From NCBI RefSeq assembly GCF_963583255.1, contig NC_084815.1, forward strand, positions 10,463,724 to 10,527,723: a stretch of DNA of 64,000 nt. The letters are read 5' to 3'. Below the pieces are notes generated by a model. The model was not told the origin of the DNA, ran no database searches, and saw only the letters and a list, made by a program, of their open reading frames with translations. Below are positions 1 to 12,299 of the stretch, piece by piece. Position 1 is the stretch's first letter; each line of letters opens with the position of its first letter. Both the position numbers and the translations under genes were made by a program. The DNA comes from Pyrus communis. Taxonomy: Eukaryota > Streptophyta > Magnoliopsida > Rosales > Rosaceae.

Positions 1-2023
1 AAACGTAAAATAAAGTTTAAAACACTCAACTAGACTCAAAGAATGCGAAACTAAACGCTTAAAACACTAAAACAAACCAAAAGACTCAAACATCACCCAA
101 AACACTCAAAACTGCATTAAAAACACTTTCTGGGCAGTTTTGAGCACTTTGGTGAATTTGGACGAATTTGTGTAATAAATTGAATCAAAACACTTATAAA
201 CACAAACTAAGACACTTTCTAAATAAATTGGACACTAAAGTAAAGGGGGATTTTGTCTTGATGAGATTTGAAATAACGAAACAAGATAACAAACTAGGCA
301 GATTGTAAAAACGAATTTCTTAAAAACAAGATAATGGATGGATTAGTTAGAGGTCCATTCTCCACACATGACACATTTGTATATGAATCGATTCTCCAAT
401 TGCTTTTCATTAACTATGATGCTCAACACCCCAAGTTAACCGTGATGCACTAATTAACTCTCAAATTTTCCTTATGTTATTGAATTGGATGATGCATGCG
501 ACAATTCAAATCATTCTCCAATGGTTCTCAACATGAATGCATAGAAGAGATACAATGAGAGATCATGATGCTCTATGAAAATTATAAGTGTTGACGAGGC
601 AATTGTAACTATGAATGCATGATACTCTTGCCAAGAATTCAATTAACGCGGTTGTGACTAGCAACCTTCACTACTCATGTTTATAAACTTGTGACGATTA
701 GGTGAAACTCGTTTATAAACTAGCATCGAGTTTATGCATGAAGACTAAGTATGCATCCCTAATCAACATACAAAAACAAGTTTTTAATAAACATGATAAT
801 TGAATTACAATCACAACTTAACAAATCACAATTGGAAGAAATCAATTCATATTTCAAACATGTTCATGGCTTCAAACTTTCCCCTAACTAATTAGGGGTT
901 TAGCCACTCATGATTACAACAAACTTAGAGAGTAATAACAAAGTAAACATTGAAATCAAGGAAAGGAAGTACACCTAAAAATTCCAACAACTCAAACTTG
1001 AATTGTATGAACGTTTAGGCCTCTTCTCCTCCTCTTTGTTGTTGCGGCACAAGGGGTTTTGGTGAGTTTTGGGGGTTATGGATGATGTAGAATGATGTGT
1101 TTAGGGTAGGGATGGATGTAGGGGAAGGCAAGGAGTGTTTTTGGGCAGAAAATATGAAGAATGGTGAAGTATGGCAGTGTTAGAGAGAGGGAATGAATTT
1201 CTAGCGTGAATGAATGTGTATATGAGATGGTTTTCTGAATATGGAAGAGTGAATGAATTGAGGTGTAATGCATGCTTATTTATAGGTGAAATGGGGGGAA
1301 CATGACAGCTAGGAGGGAATGTGGCTGCATGTTTGAATGATTAAAGGATGCATGTGGGTTGGAAATGCATGTGTAAGCATGTGTTGGCTGAATTAAAGAA
1401 TGTGAGGGAATGATGAAAGGGGAAACATGACAGCTAGGTTGGTTGAATGATTACGAGTGCATGTGGCTGATTTATGAAGGGAATGCATGTGATTTAAAGG
1501 GTGGGAGTGCATGTGATTTGGTTGGAATGATTGGAATGCAATCTGAAATGGGAGATGGAATGGCTGAATGTGGTGCAATGATAATGTCTTGTGGCTGAAT
1601 GGATTAAAGAATGAGAGTGCATGTGGGTGGAAATGCATGTGGGTTCAAGAGTGAATGCATGTGCAATGACAACTAGGTTGAATTAATTAAAGGGATTGCA
1701 TGTGCAAGGTTTTGGTGTGAATGATTGAATGTGCATGTGACTGATTTATGAAGAGTGAATGCATGTGGCTGCAAGGTGTGAATGATTATGGGTGCATGTG
1801 GCTGCAATGGATTAGGAATCCTTCAATTTCGTCCATTCCTTTTGCTCCAAACATAAGCTATCCATTCCAAGTCCAATTTTGCTCCAAAATGCATCTTTTT
1901 GCTTCCTTAGCCATATGAACCTAAAAACACACGAAAATGGCTTAAACTACTAAAACAACTATGAATTAACAATATGAATGCACGAAAACAAGCTAAGTAA
2001 GTCGCCTAAATATGCTCCTATCA
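1..2023 (-). repeat. Family A LTR, left part cut by window edge
   Basis: This is an LTR of family A in minus orientation. Its right end reads ...AAATATGCTCCTATCA, the reverse complement of the family start TGATAGGAGCATA. The opposite end lies outside the window. It carries the family landmarks: an inverted repeat around 105-144, the conserved block from 340 to 780, a 46-nt imperfect hairpin at 974-1019, a TATA box (TATAAATA on the minus strand) at 1277-1284, and a U3 rich in CATGCA words (1290-1800). It abuts an RT fragment at 2024, so it is either a solo LTR or one end of an element inserted into that RT. The other TSD copy cannot be checked. Confidence 0.85.
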
Positions 2024-2502
2024 GCCATTCATCGATCAAATGCTTGAAAGGTTAGCCGGTCATTCTTTTTATAGCTTTCTTGATGGTTATTCAGGTTATT
2101 ATCAAATTGTCATCACCCCGGATGATCAAGAAAAGATCACCTTTACTTGTCCATTTGGTACTTTTGCATATCGTCGTATGCCATTTGGTTTATGCAATGC
2201 ACCGGCCACTTTCCAACGATGCATGGTAAGTATATTCTCCGATTATGTTGAAAAGATAATTGAAGTGTTTATGGACGATTTTAGTGTTTTTGGGGACTCA
2301 TTTAATGATTGCTTGCATAATCTTACTTTAATCTTGAAAAGATGCATGGAAACTAACCTTGTTTTGGATTGGGAAAAATGTCATTTTATGGTTAAACAAG
2401 GCATAGTTTTGGGTCGTATCATCTCTGAAAAAGGAATTGAAGTTGATAAGTCTAAAATAGATCTTGTACGCTACTTACCCTCTCCTACTTCGGTTAGAGA
2501 GG
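2024..2502 (+). pseudogene. Ty3/gypsy (Athila-type) reverse transcriptase fragment
   Basis: This fragment encodes the RT palm and connection region. Recognisable motifs are [10 protein letters not shown] at the left junction, LDGYSGY, the [17 protein letters not shown] block and the catalytic FMDDF box. It aligns with roughly residues 595-753 of the polyprotein at the right end of the window and has no internal stop. Both sides are cut by family A LTR ends, at 2023/2024 and 2502/2503. The open frame runs on past 2502 to 2555 only by chance, through LTR sequence. It is the deepest visible layer of the nested stack: an older gypsy element hit at two points within its RT. It is not a functional gene. 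Confidence 0.9.
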
Positions 2503-4034
2503 TGATGCGAGAATTATACGCACACAAATTAAACCCTCTTTTTGTCAAATTGTAGTATATGTATATAAGTAGGGATCGTTCTGGACCGGGGATTAGGAGG
2601 GATTGTTAATCACTTGGATTTGACTCAAAAATGTAAAAACACAATATAAAATACTAAACTAGACTCAAAGAATGTAAAACTAAACTTTAAAACACTAAAA
2701 CAAACCAAAAGACTCAAACATTACCCAAAACACTCAAAACTGCCTTAAAATCACTTTCTGGGCAGTTTTGAGCACTTTGAGTACTTTGGACGAATTTATG
2801 TAACAAATTGAATCACAACACTTATAAACACAAACTAAATTGATTTCTAACTAATTTGACAAGAAAGTAAAGGGGGATTTAGGTTTTGACGAATTTAAAC
2901 TAAAAGAACAGATTGTAAGTAAAAGCAAAATGTAAATGTGAATGTGTGATAGAATTGAATGGAATGAAGGCTAGCTAAGGGGTTCATCTCCATACATGTT
3001 ATACTTGCATAATAAAACGATTTCCAATTGCATTTCAATAAATCATTAATTCTCAACACTCCAAGTTAACCGTGATGCACTAATTAACCTTCAAATCTTC
3101 CTAACGTTATTGAATTGGATGATTGCATACGACAACCCAAAACATTCCCCACAAGTCCCCTACATGATTGCATAATAGAGATACAAGCAAGAATCATTAC
3201 GCTCTATGAAAATTATAAGTGTTGACGGGGCATTCGTTACTATGATTGCATGAAACTTATGCCAAGAATTCGTTTAACGCGATTGTTTATAAGCAACCTC
3301 CACTACTTGTGAATATAAGTTCGTAACTATTAGGTGAAACTCACTTATATTCTAGCATCAAATTCATGCATGAAAATTAAGTGTGCACTCTCAATAAACA
3401 TACATAAATAAGTTATCAATCAAACAGTTAAACGAATTGAATCCACAACTTATGAAACGCAATTAGAAGTAATCAAATCAAAATGCAAGCATAAACATAT
3501 ATTTCGAATCACCCCCTAGCTAAGGGGGGTTTAGTTCTTCATAACATTGAAATCAAAGAAACACCTAAACATTCCAACAACTCAAACTTGAATTGTATGA
3601 ACGTTTAAGCACTCTTTTCTTCCATTCCTCAAACATACAAAACAAAGAGAATTGAATTTAAACATTGAAATCAAAGAAACACCTAAACATTCCAACAACT
3701 CAAACTTGAATTGTATGAACGTTTAGGCCCTCTTCTCTTCCTCTTTATTGTAGCACAAGGTCTAAGGATAGTTTGATGGTGTGAATGGTTTGGGGAGTGA
3801 TGGAAATGAAAGAGGAGTGGTGTTTGGATTTGTAGGGAAACTCACGGCCAAGGGGATGTTTCTTGGTGTGAATGGATGATTTTATGAAATGTGGAATAAT
3901 GAATGAGAATGTATGAAGTGTGTATGGTTTTTATAGGGAGATGGATGGATGGGAGAGGGAACATGACAGCTAGGTTGCATGTGCAAATGCTGGAATTCTG
4001 AAATGGTGATGGGAGATGCATGTGGCTGCTTTAT

Positions 4035-7000
4035 TGATAGGAGCATATTCATGCGACTTAAATGGCTTGTTCTCGTGCATTTACGTTATGTTTCTTTAGT
4101 TATTTTAGTCCTTTAAGCTATTTTTGTGTGTTTGTAGGTCCAAAGGGCTAAAGGAGCAAAAAGATGCATTTTGGAGACTTTTGGAGCACTTTTGGGCTAA
4201 GGATGGATAGCTTATGCTTGGCGCCAAAATGTTGGACGAAATTGAAGACCAAAGTGTTGGAACTTTATTCCCTTTAGTTTTAGGACATTTAAACCTTTCC
4301 AATTCCCTTATGCCGTGCATCTCCACCTTTCTCCCAAAACCATACACATGCATTCATTATTCATTCCCTCACATGCTCCCATTACTTATCATAATCACAT
4401 ATCATATCACTTATCATTCACCACTTATCATTCATCACTTATCATTCACCACTTATCACTTATCATATCATTCACCACTTATCATTCATCAAACACATGC
4501 ATTCACATGTTTTCACAATCTGCCATCATTCCAACCAAAACCGTGCACATGCTATCACCATGCATTCACATGCACTTGTTCCTCCATCATTCCATCCTTT
4601 AAAACATTGCACATGCACTTTAATCATTCAACACATGCATTCACTTCATCATTGCAGCCACACATTCACCCACATGCTATCCCATTTCAGATTGCATTTC
4701 ATACACTTTCACATGCATCTTGGCAGATTTCACATGCACACACAAGCATTAGCACATGCAACCTAGCTGTCATGTTCCCCCCATTTCACCTATAAATACT
4801 CATTCATTCATTCTCATTCACTCTTCCATATTCCAGAAATTCGTCAAAACCTCTCCACACCCTTGCAGCAGCCACCAAAACACTTTTCTCCTCCATTGCA
4901 GCCACTCCAACCACTCCCCAAACCATTCACACCATCAAACTATCCTTAGACCTTGTGCTACAACGAAGAGGAAGATAAGAGGGCCTAAACGTTCATACAA
5001 TTCAAGTTTGAGTTGTTGGAATGTTTAGGTGTTTCTTTGATTTCAATGTTTAATTTCAATACTCTTTGTTTTGTACGAATGAGGAATGGAAGAGAAGAGG
5101 GCCTAAACGTTCATACAATTCAAGTTTGAGTTGTTGGAATGTTTAGGTGTTTCTTTGATTCCAATGTTTAAATTCAACTAAACCCCCCTTGGCTAGGGGG
5201 GGATTCGAAATATATGTTTATGCTTGCATTTTGATTTGATTACTTCTAATTGCGTTTCATAAGTTGTGGATTCAATTTGTTTAACCGTTTGATTGATAAC
5301 TTATTTATGTATGTTTATTGAGAATGCGCGCTTAATTTTCATGCATGAATATGACGCTAGAATATAAGTGAGTTTCACCTAATAGTTACGAACTTATATT
5401 CGCAAGTAGTGGAGGTTGCTTATAAACAATCGCGTTAAACAAATTCTTGGCATAAGTTTCATGCAATCATAGTAACGAATGCCTCGTCAACACTTATAAT
5501 TTTCATAGAGCGTAATGATTCTTGCTTGTACCTCTTTGATAGGAGCATATTTATGCGCCTTAGTTAGCTAGTTCTTATGCATTTTTGTTATGTTTTCTTC
5601 GTTAAAGTAGTCTTTTAAGCTACTTTCATGTGTTTTCAGGTTTAAAGGACATATTACATGAAATGATGCAATTTGGAGCTTTTGGAGCAAAACTGAGCTG
5701 GAATGTGGTGTACGCAAATAGAGCACGAGGAATGAACGTCCAAAACTATGCATCACACAATCTTCCTCCTAAGCCGTGCATCCCACCATTCCTATCCATC
5801 ATCCATAAACCCTAATTCCCTTTAATCCAAAACCGTGCATTAATCAGCCACCATAATTCCATAACCCTAATATTCTATTCCCTAATTCGGAGCACCCATT
5901 CATGCCATTTTATTATCTATTCCATCACCCTAATATGCCATTATACCTTCCCACTAAACCCCCCCCATTTAACAAAAGAAAAGTTTCAAGCCGTGACCTC
6001 CCATTATTAATAAAAACCTAACACTCCCATTATTCAACCATTAAGCCATTCACTCCATTATAATACTCCCATTATTCATTCAGCCGCACCACCCCTTAAT
6101 TCCCTTTAATCCATAGCCATCCATTTAATCCACCCAAAACCGTGCAAACCATCTCTCCACTTCCCATTAATCGTCCACTTCTCATTATCCATTATCCATG
6201 CATTGCCATTATCTCCCACTAATCTTCATCAATCCATGCACTTCCACCTATATATACCTATCACTCATTCATGTTTAAGGGGAGAGGAATCCGCACCATA
6301 ATCTCATTTTTCCATTGTAATACACAAACATTTCCCCTTCTCCATTTTCTCCATTTCCACTCCATTCCACACTTCCATCCCATCAACCAACCTATCCTTA
6401 AACCTTGTGCTACAACAACGAGGAAGAGAAGAGTGCCTAAACGTTCATACAATTCAAATTTTGAGTTGTTGGAATGTTTAGGTGTTTCTTTGATTTCAAA
6501 GATATGAGGAACTAAACCCCCTTTAGCTAGGGGGTGATTCGAAATATATGTTTATGCTTGCATTTTGATTTGATTAATTCTAATTGCGTTTCATAAGTTG
6601 TGGTTCAATTTGTTTAACTGTTTGATTGATAACTTATTTATGAATGTTTATTAAGAATGCGCGCTTAATTTTCATGCATAAATATGACGCTAGAATATAA
6701 GTGAATTTCACCTAATCGTTATGAACTTATATTCACAAGTAGTGGAGGTTGCTTATAAACAATCGCGTTAAATGAATTCTTGGCACGAGTTTCATGCTCA
6801 TCATAGTAACGAATGCCTCGTCAACACTTATAGTTTTCATAATGCTTAATGATCTTTGATTGTATCTTTATTGTGCTGTTCACGTAAAGGACTTTTGGAG
6901 AATGTGGTGAATTGCGTTGCGCTAACCCATCCAATTCATTAACTTAAGGAAAACTTGACGGTTAATTTAAGCGGACCTAATTGACCCGGGGCGTTGAGAA

Positions 7001-8942
7001 TTAATGATTTGTTGAAATGCAATTGGAAATCGTTTTATTATGCAAGTATAACATATGTGGAGATGAACCCCGTAGCTAACTTTCCATCCATTTGTTCTTT
7101 CTTTTCTTGTTTCTGTTTTCATGTTTAATTTAACTTGTTATTCAATTATGTTAAACATGTGAAACTAATTTCTTTTTAGTTAGAGGCGAATTTGAAGCCA
7201 TGGACATATGTTGGTTATGATTTGATTTACTCCAGTTATGAATTCATGAACTTTAGATGTGGGTTACTTTTCTGTTTTGATTAAGAACTTGTTTATGTAT
7301 GTGGGTTGAGGGTCGACACTTAATTTGCATGCCTAAGACTTGATGCTAGGATATAAGGGAATTTCACCTAATCGTTATGAACTTATATTCATGAGTAGTA
7401 AAAATCGCTAGTCACGATTGTGTTTAGTAAACCCTAGGCTGGATTAACATGCGTATTCCATAGTTATGAATGCCTAGTCAATGTTTATGATTTCCGTTGA
7501 ACTTAATGATCTTTGTTGAATGTCTCTATCATGCGTATTCCATGTGAGAGACTTTGATTAGGAATAATTTGGTTGTAATGCGTATCCCATTCAATCCAAT
7601 GAATCTAGGGAAATCTGAAGGTTAATTTAAGCGGACCTAATTAACTTGGAGCATTGTCATTCATCGTTTGTTGAAGTCATAACTGGGAGTCAAATTATAT
7701 GCTTATGTTCATGTGTGGATAAGGAACCCTCTAACTAGTTTTTCATCATTCTATTTCATTAATTTCGTTTTTTTTTTTTTTTAGAATCTGTTTTAATTCC
7801 AAGTTTCTGTTTTAGTTTAAATTCATCCAAAACCAATCCCCCATTTATTTTAAAGTGTTAGATTAATTAGAAATACATTTAGTTTGTGTTTATAAGTGCT
7901 TTGGGTACTGTTTGAGTCTTTTGGTTTGTTTGAGTGTTTTAAAGTTTAGTTTTGCAATTCTTTGAGTCTAGTATAGTGTTTTAAAATTTATTTTACGTTT
8001 TTGAGTCAAATCCAAGTGATTAACAATCCCTCCTAATCCCCGGTCCAGAACGATCCCTACTTGCATACTTACTACAATTGATAAAAGAGGGTTTAATTTG
8101 TGTGCGTATAAATCACGCATCACTCTTCTATGCATTCATGTTGAGGACTTGTGGGGAATGTTTTGAATTGTCGCATGCATCATCCAATTCAATAACGTTA
8201 GGAAGATTTGAAGGTTAATTAGTGCATCACGGTTAACTTGGGGTGTTGAGTATCATAGTTTATTGAAATGCAATTGGAAATCATTTTATTATGCAAGTAT
8301 AACATGTATGGAGATGAACCCCTTAGCTAGGTTCCCATCCATTCAATTCCATCAAATTCATCTTTACATTCTGTCTAGTTTATTAACTTCTTTCGTTATT
8401 TCAATTCTCGTCAATTTAAAACCCCCCTTTACTTTCTTGTTCTTTAGTGTTTAGACTTTGTTTAGTTTATGTTTTAAAGTGTTTTGATTCAATTTATTTC
8501 CCAAAATTCGTCCAAATTCACCAAAGTGCTCAAAACTGCCCAGAAAGTGATTTTAAGGCAGTTTTGAGTGTTTTGGGTGATGTTTGAGTCTTTTGGTTTG
8601 TCTTAGTGTTTTAAAGTTTAGTTTTACATTCTTTGAGTTAGTTTAGTGTTTTATATTGTGTTTTTACGTTCTTGAGTCAAGTTATTACTTAAATTCGTCC
8701 AACATTGGGTTTAAGGTCAGAAACTGCCTAGTTAGTGTTTTTAGGCAGTTTTGAGTCTTTTGAACTTGTTTTGAGTCCTTTGAGTCTTTGTGAACGTTTT
8801 TAACTTTGTTTTTATGTTTTTGAGTCAAATCCAAGTGATTAACAATCCCTCCTAATCCCCGGTCCAGAACGATCCCTACTTGCACCTATACTACAAATGA
8901 TAAAAAGAGGGTTTAATTTGTGTGCGTATAAATCTCGCATCA
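4035..8942 (+). repeat. S1: solo family A LTR (plus), itself split by S2
   Basis: It begins TGATAGGAGCATATTCATGC at 4035 and ends CTCGCATCA at 8942, with a 5-bp TSD TTTAT on both sides. No primer site, internal region or second LTR is present, so it is a solo LTR left by LTR-LTR recombination. Net length without S2 is about 2.3 kb. Within it are a TTATC/CACTTATC-rich block (4385-4490), nine CATGCA words between 4344 and 4765, a TATA box TATAAATA at 4791-4798, two 46-nt hairpins at 4984-5029 and 5102-5147, a CCCCCC...GGGGGG inverted repeat near 5184-5204, and U5 hairpins at 8529-8568 and 8721-8751. Confidence 0.88.
5537..8122 (+). repeat. S2: solo family A LTR, long variant, nested in S1
   Basis: It starts TGATAGGAGCATATTTATGC at 5537 and ends ATCACGCATCA at 8122. 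The TSD CTCTT is at 5532-5536 and 8123-8127. The uninterrupted site GTACCTCTTCTATGCATTC occurs in another family A LTR near 56180, which proves the boundaries. At 2,586 bp it is longer than its relatives because a leader/U5 block (about 6530-7150) appears again in diverged form (about 7180-7790). Its U3 (5770-6240) is rich in CCATTA/ACCGTGCA words rather than CATGCA arrays, and the TATA box is TATATATA near 6249-6256. The T-tract at 7769-7783 is low complexity. Confidence 0.87.
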
Positions 8943-10120
8943 TTTATGCATGTGATTAAAGGGTGGGAGTGCATATGCTTTGACAGAAATGAAAGGGATA
9001 ATGCACAGTTTTGAGAGGTTTTCTGGTGGTTGTGAGGTGGATGAATGATTAGGGTCTTGTAAGGGTGGAAATGCATGTGGAGTGCATGTGAAATCTGCCA
9101 AGATACATGTGAAAGGAATGCTGGAAATCTGGAGGAGGAGCCACGGCACAAAGGGGAAATATGAATGCATGTGGCTGATTTAATTGAAGATGCATGTGCA
9201 ATGAAGTGGATTTTCTGCAAATGCAAGGTGAATGTGCATGTGATGGAATGATTATGTTTGTTTGAATGCATGTGACTTGTTTGTGGTGAGTGAATGCATG
9301 TGTTGATTAAAGGGGGAATGCAAAGGAAAAGCTGGAAATGGGACGGGAACTCACGGCATTGAGTGATGTTTGTTTGAATGTTTGCAATGATGAAATGGAT
9401 GGGAGTGGTTTGATGAATGAGTGGATGGAATGATGAAAGAATAAAGGGTGCATGTGGGTGAATGTGTTTGCATGTGCACGGTTTTAGGGAGAAAGGTGGA
9501 TGAATGTGCATGTGCAATGAGGTGGAATGGATGTGGCTGCAAGGTTTTGTGTTAGGTGATAAGTGGTGAAGATAAGTAATGATATGTGATTATGATAAGT
9601 GATAAGTGGTGATGATAAGTGATGAATGATATGTGATGAATGATAAGTGGTGAATGATAAGTGGTGATGATAAGTGATAAGTAATTATGATAAGTGATGA
9701 TGATAAGTGATAAGTGATAAGTGATGAGTGATATGATATGTGGTTATGATATGATAAGTGGTGATGATAAGTAATGATATGTGGGAGTGTGGCTGAAATG
9801 AAGGAGTGGAATGTTGGAATGTTATGCACGGCTAAGGAAATTGGAAAGGTTTAAATGTCCTAAAACTAAAGGGAACAAGGTTCCAACACTTTGGTCTTCA
9901 ATTAGGTCTTCAATTTCGTCCAACACTTTGGCGCCAAGCATAAGCTATCCATCCTTAGCCCAAAAGTGCTCCAAAAGTCTCCAAAATGCATCTTTTTGCT
10001 CCTTTAGCCCTTTGGACCTACAAACACACGAAAATAGCTTAAAGTACTAAAATAACTAAAGAAACATAACGTAAATGCACGAGAACAAGCCATTTAAGTC
10101 GCATGAATATGCTCCTATCA

Positions 10121-10135
10121 AATACCCCCACACTT
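10121..10135 (-). promoter_or_regulatory. E1 polypurine tract
   Basis: Read on the minus strand this is AAGTGTGGGGGTATT directly before the 3' LTR start. This is the expected place and composition for the plus-strand DNA primer of reverse transcription. The neighbouring words CTCGAGGACTAGCAAAA recur beside every polypurine tract of both families in this window. Confidence 0.85.
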
Positions 10136-12299
10136 ATCTTTTGCTAGTCCTCGAGCAAAACAAAACAACAAAAGAACACGAAACTAGACAAAACGAACAA
10201 AACACAACCTACACCTTCCAACAATCGTCTCTCGGATTTCCAATGCACATGACAAGTTAAAAATCATTAGTCCCATAGATTTTAGTCATCTTCACACTTG
10301 AATACATTCTTAATCATAGTCACCACATACTATTTCACAATTAAGCATTTAAAACCATGTTTTGAATGTAGTAACATGCCTTAGAGAAATTGCTCAAATC
10401 CTTACAAGATATGCACTCGTTTTTCACACAGATTTTCTGACTACACACCCTACACTAGTTATATGTGAGAAAATTGATGTAAATATGAATTCTAACACTC
10501 ACATATGTTATATCAAAGAAAGCATTTTCTGGATTTACGACAATGACATGAATATGATCTCATGAATGGAATGCTACTACTTAGAACGAGAACCAGTGAT
10601 TCCATAAGCTCATATCAATTCCAAACACCACATTATTGAACACATAACGATCAAGATAGAAGCATAAGGGTTGAAACGGGGCTAAAGGTGTTGGCTAACA
10701 ATGAAAGGTGAAGGATAAACAAACATTCTTAAAGCAATAGTGAGCAAAGTATTGAATTAGGCACTTAGAATTCCCTTAAGAACGCAGAAGTCAACTTTGA
10801 ACACCCAAGGGAAAGTCACACAAAACTTAGGGCCATACTCAACTTTTTTGGACCCTTTCTTCAACAATCACACTTGTGAGTCAATTCTCACTTATTTTCA
10901 CTCTTTTTCTTTCTTTTCTTCTTCTTTTTCTCACATTTTTTTTTTCTTTTTCCCGTGCCTCCTTTAAGACTTTAGGCACATACATACACACAAAAATCCC
11001 TTCCCCCACACTTATTTTCTGCAACATATTAATCAAAAGGAATTCATTATCCGTCATGCTTACTATGCTTCAAGAACAAGGGTACGGATGGTCCTAATCT
11101 AGGCTAGGTGAGGATGATATGGGTTAACAAAGAACATGGGCTAAACAAGGCTCAACGGGGTTAAAACTTACAACATATACGAAATATGGGAAGTAAGGCT
11201 ATTTGGCTATGGTGGCAACTATACAACTTCATCTTGATATATGTTATGCAATTCAATGTCATGCTTTGAATGAAACGGATATAAGTTCTAGCATTTAGTT
11301 CTATCATGATACAATTGCATTCTAAGTAGCAACCAAGCAAGGAATAATGAGATCATGCAACAACTTTAGTAAACAAAGAATCACAGAAAATAACTCTCCA
11401 AAGAAGGTAATGGCTCGAGTCTCACAGGGTTGTAGTGTTTATTTGAGTTCCTTCCTTCAAGCATGTTACAAAAACGAATTTTTCTTTTATGATTGCATGT
11501 GAAGTCATACATTATAACCATAACCAAGCATATACCAAGAGTAAATCAAACTTTTCTCTATGTTTATAACTCTTTTTTAACCGTCATGTAATTACAAACC
11601 AAATCCTTATCATTATGTTGGAAGGTACCCTAAGACACAAACACACAAAAACGACTCAAAACACTCTTTTTAGGCTTTTTTAAAACATGTTTTTCAAATT
11701 TTTATGTGATTTTCGAAGTTATAAAACAAAACATACTAAAAACACTCTAAAACAACTTACAAACACCTTAAAACAGCAAGGAACAACATTTGAAGTAATG
11801 GGTGATAAAATCCCACGAATTTGCATTAAATATACTTAGTTACCCCCCCCACACTTAAATCAAACATTGTCCTCAATGTTTTAAGCATAGATTCACACAA
11901 AACATAAGTAAACACACAAAAAGCAACTAAACATACTAAACATGGCAGAATGTCACTTAATAAAGAGAAGAGTTTAGGGACGCAAATCTGGTTATGGAGT
12001 GTAAATTCCATCTTCTCCTTGGTAATTGCATTGAGGCATTGATCTTGGTGATTCCACAAGCTTTCTCTTGAACTGGTTTCTGCCCATCGTTGATTTTCCT
12101 TTGTGCTACTCTTGAACTAGGCATCAGGATTCTTTTGGGTCTCCCCCGAAGGTCTGAGCTTCCTCCTTTTATCTGTTTCATTGTTCAATTTTTCCAATTC
12201 GTATTGAAGAGGGTTAGAGGATAGCTCAGCATATGCAGTTGTTCCTTATCTCCACATGCTTCAATGTATCATTTTCACTTGCCTTACTTGCTCCATTGA
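10136..12299 (-). other. E1 internal region, 3' non-coding part
   Basis: This is non-coding internal sequence shared with E3 (26271-28340), E4 (32737-34830) and, in reverse orientation, E2 (47700-49818). I see no conserved reading frame; the small frames here differ between copies. It contains a C/T-rich low-complexity stretch at 10890-10960 and the internal purine tract with its palindrome at 11842-11880. An env-like gene, found in this region in some Athila elements, is not recognisable. Confidence 0.7.
11842..11880 (-). promoter_or_regulatory. Internal purine tract with AACATTG/CAATGTT palindrome
   Basis: On the minus strand the sequence is AACATTGAGGACAATGTT (a perfect 7-bp inverted repeat around AGGA), followed by TGATTTAAGTGTGGGGGG. 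The G-run resembles the true polypurine tract but sits about 1.7 kb upstream of it. The same pair occurs at 22674-22710, 27960-27993, 34451-34487, 48138-48184 and, in family B, 57640-57680. Function is unproven; a second plus-strand primer or an RNA structure are possible. Confidence 0.6.

Larger units (their letters stand above)
2503..10120 (-). repeat. E1 3' LTR, split by a nested solo LTR
   Basis: The LTR starts TGATGCGAGAATTATACGC at 2503 and ends GCTCCTATCA at 10120, directly beside the polypurine tract. Insertion 4035-8942 splits it; the TTTAT TSD lies at 4030-4034 and 8943-8947. The net length without the insertion is about 2.7 kb. Its U3 (8948-9830) holds many CATGCA words and about fifteen GATAAG words at 9556-9780. 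A minus-strand TATA-like box (TATAAAAA) lies near 3930. The uninterrupted site GCTGCTTTATGCATG is seen in the sister LTR around 19013-19025, which confirms the nested boundary. Confidence 0.88.

Noticed and set aside
4214..4795. Long frames rich in His, Met and Ser (also 8891-9517, 18871-19674 and 53490-53846).
   Set aside because: They are translations of the CATGCA- and TTATC-rich LTR U3. They overlap in several frames and both strands, and are not conserved as proteins between copies.
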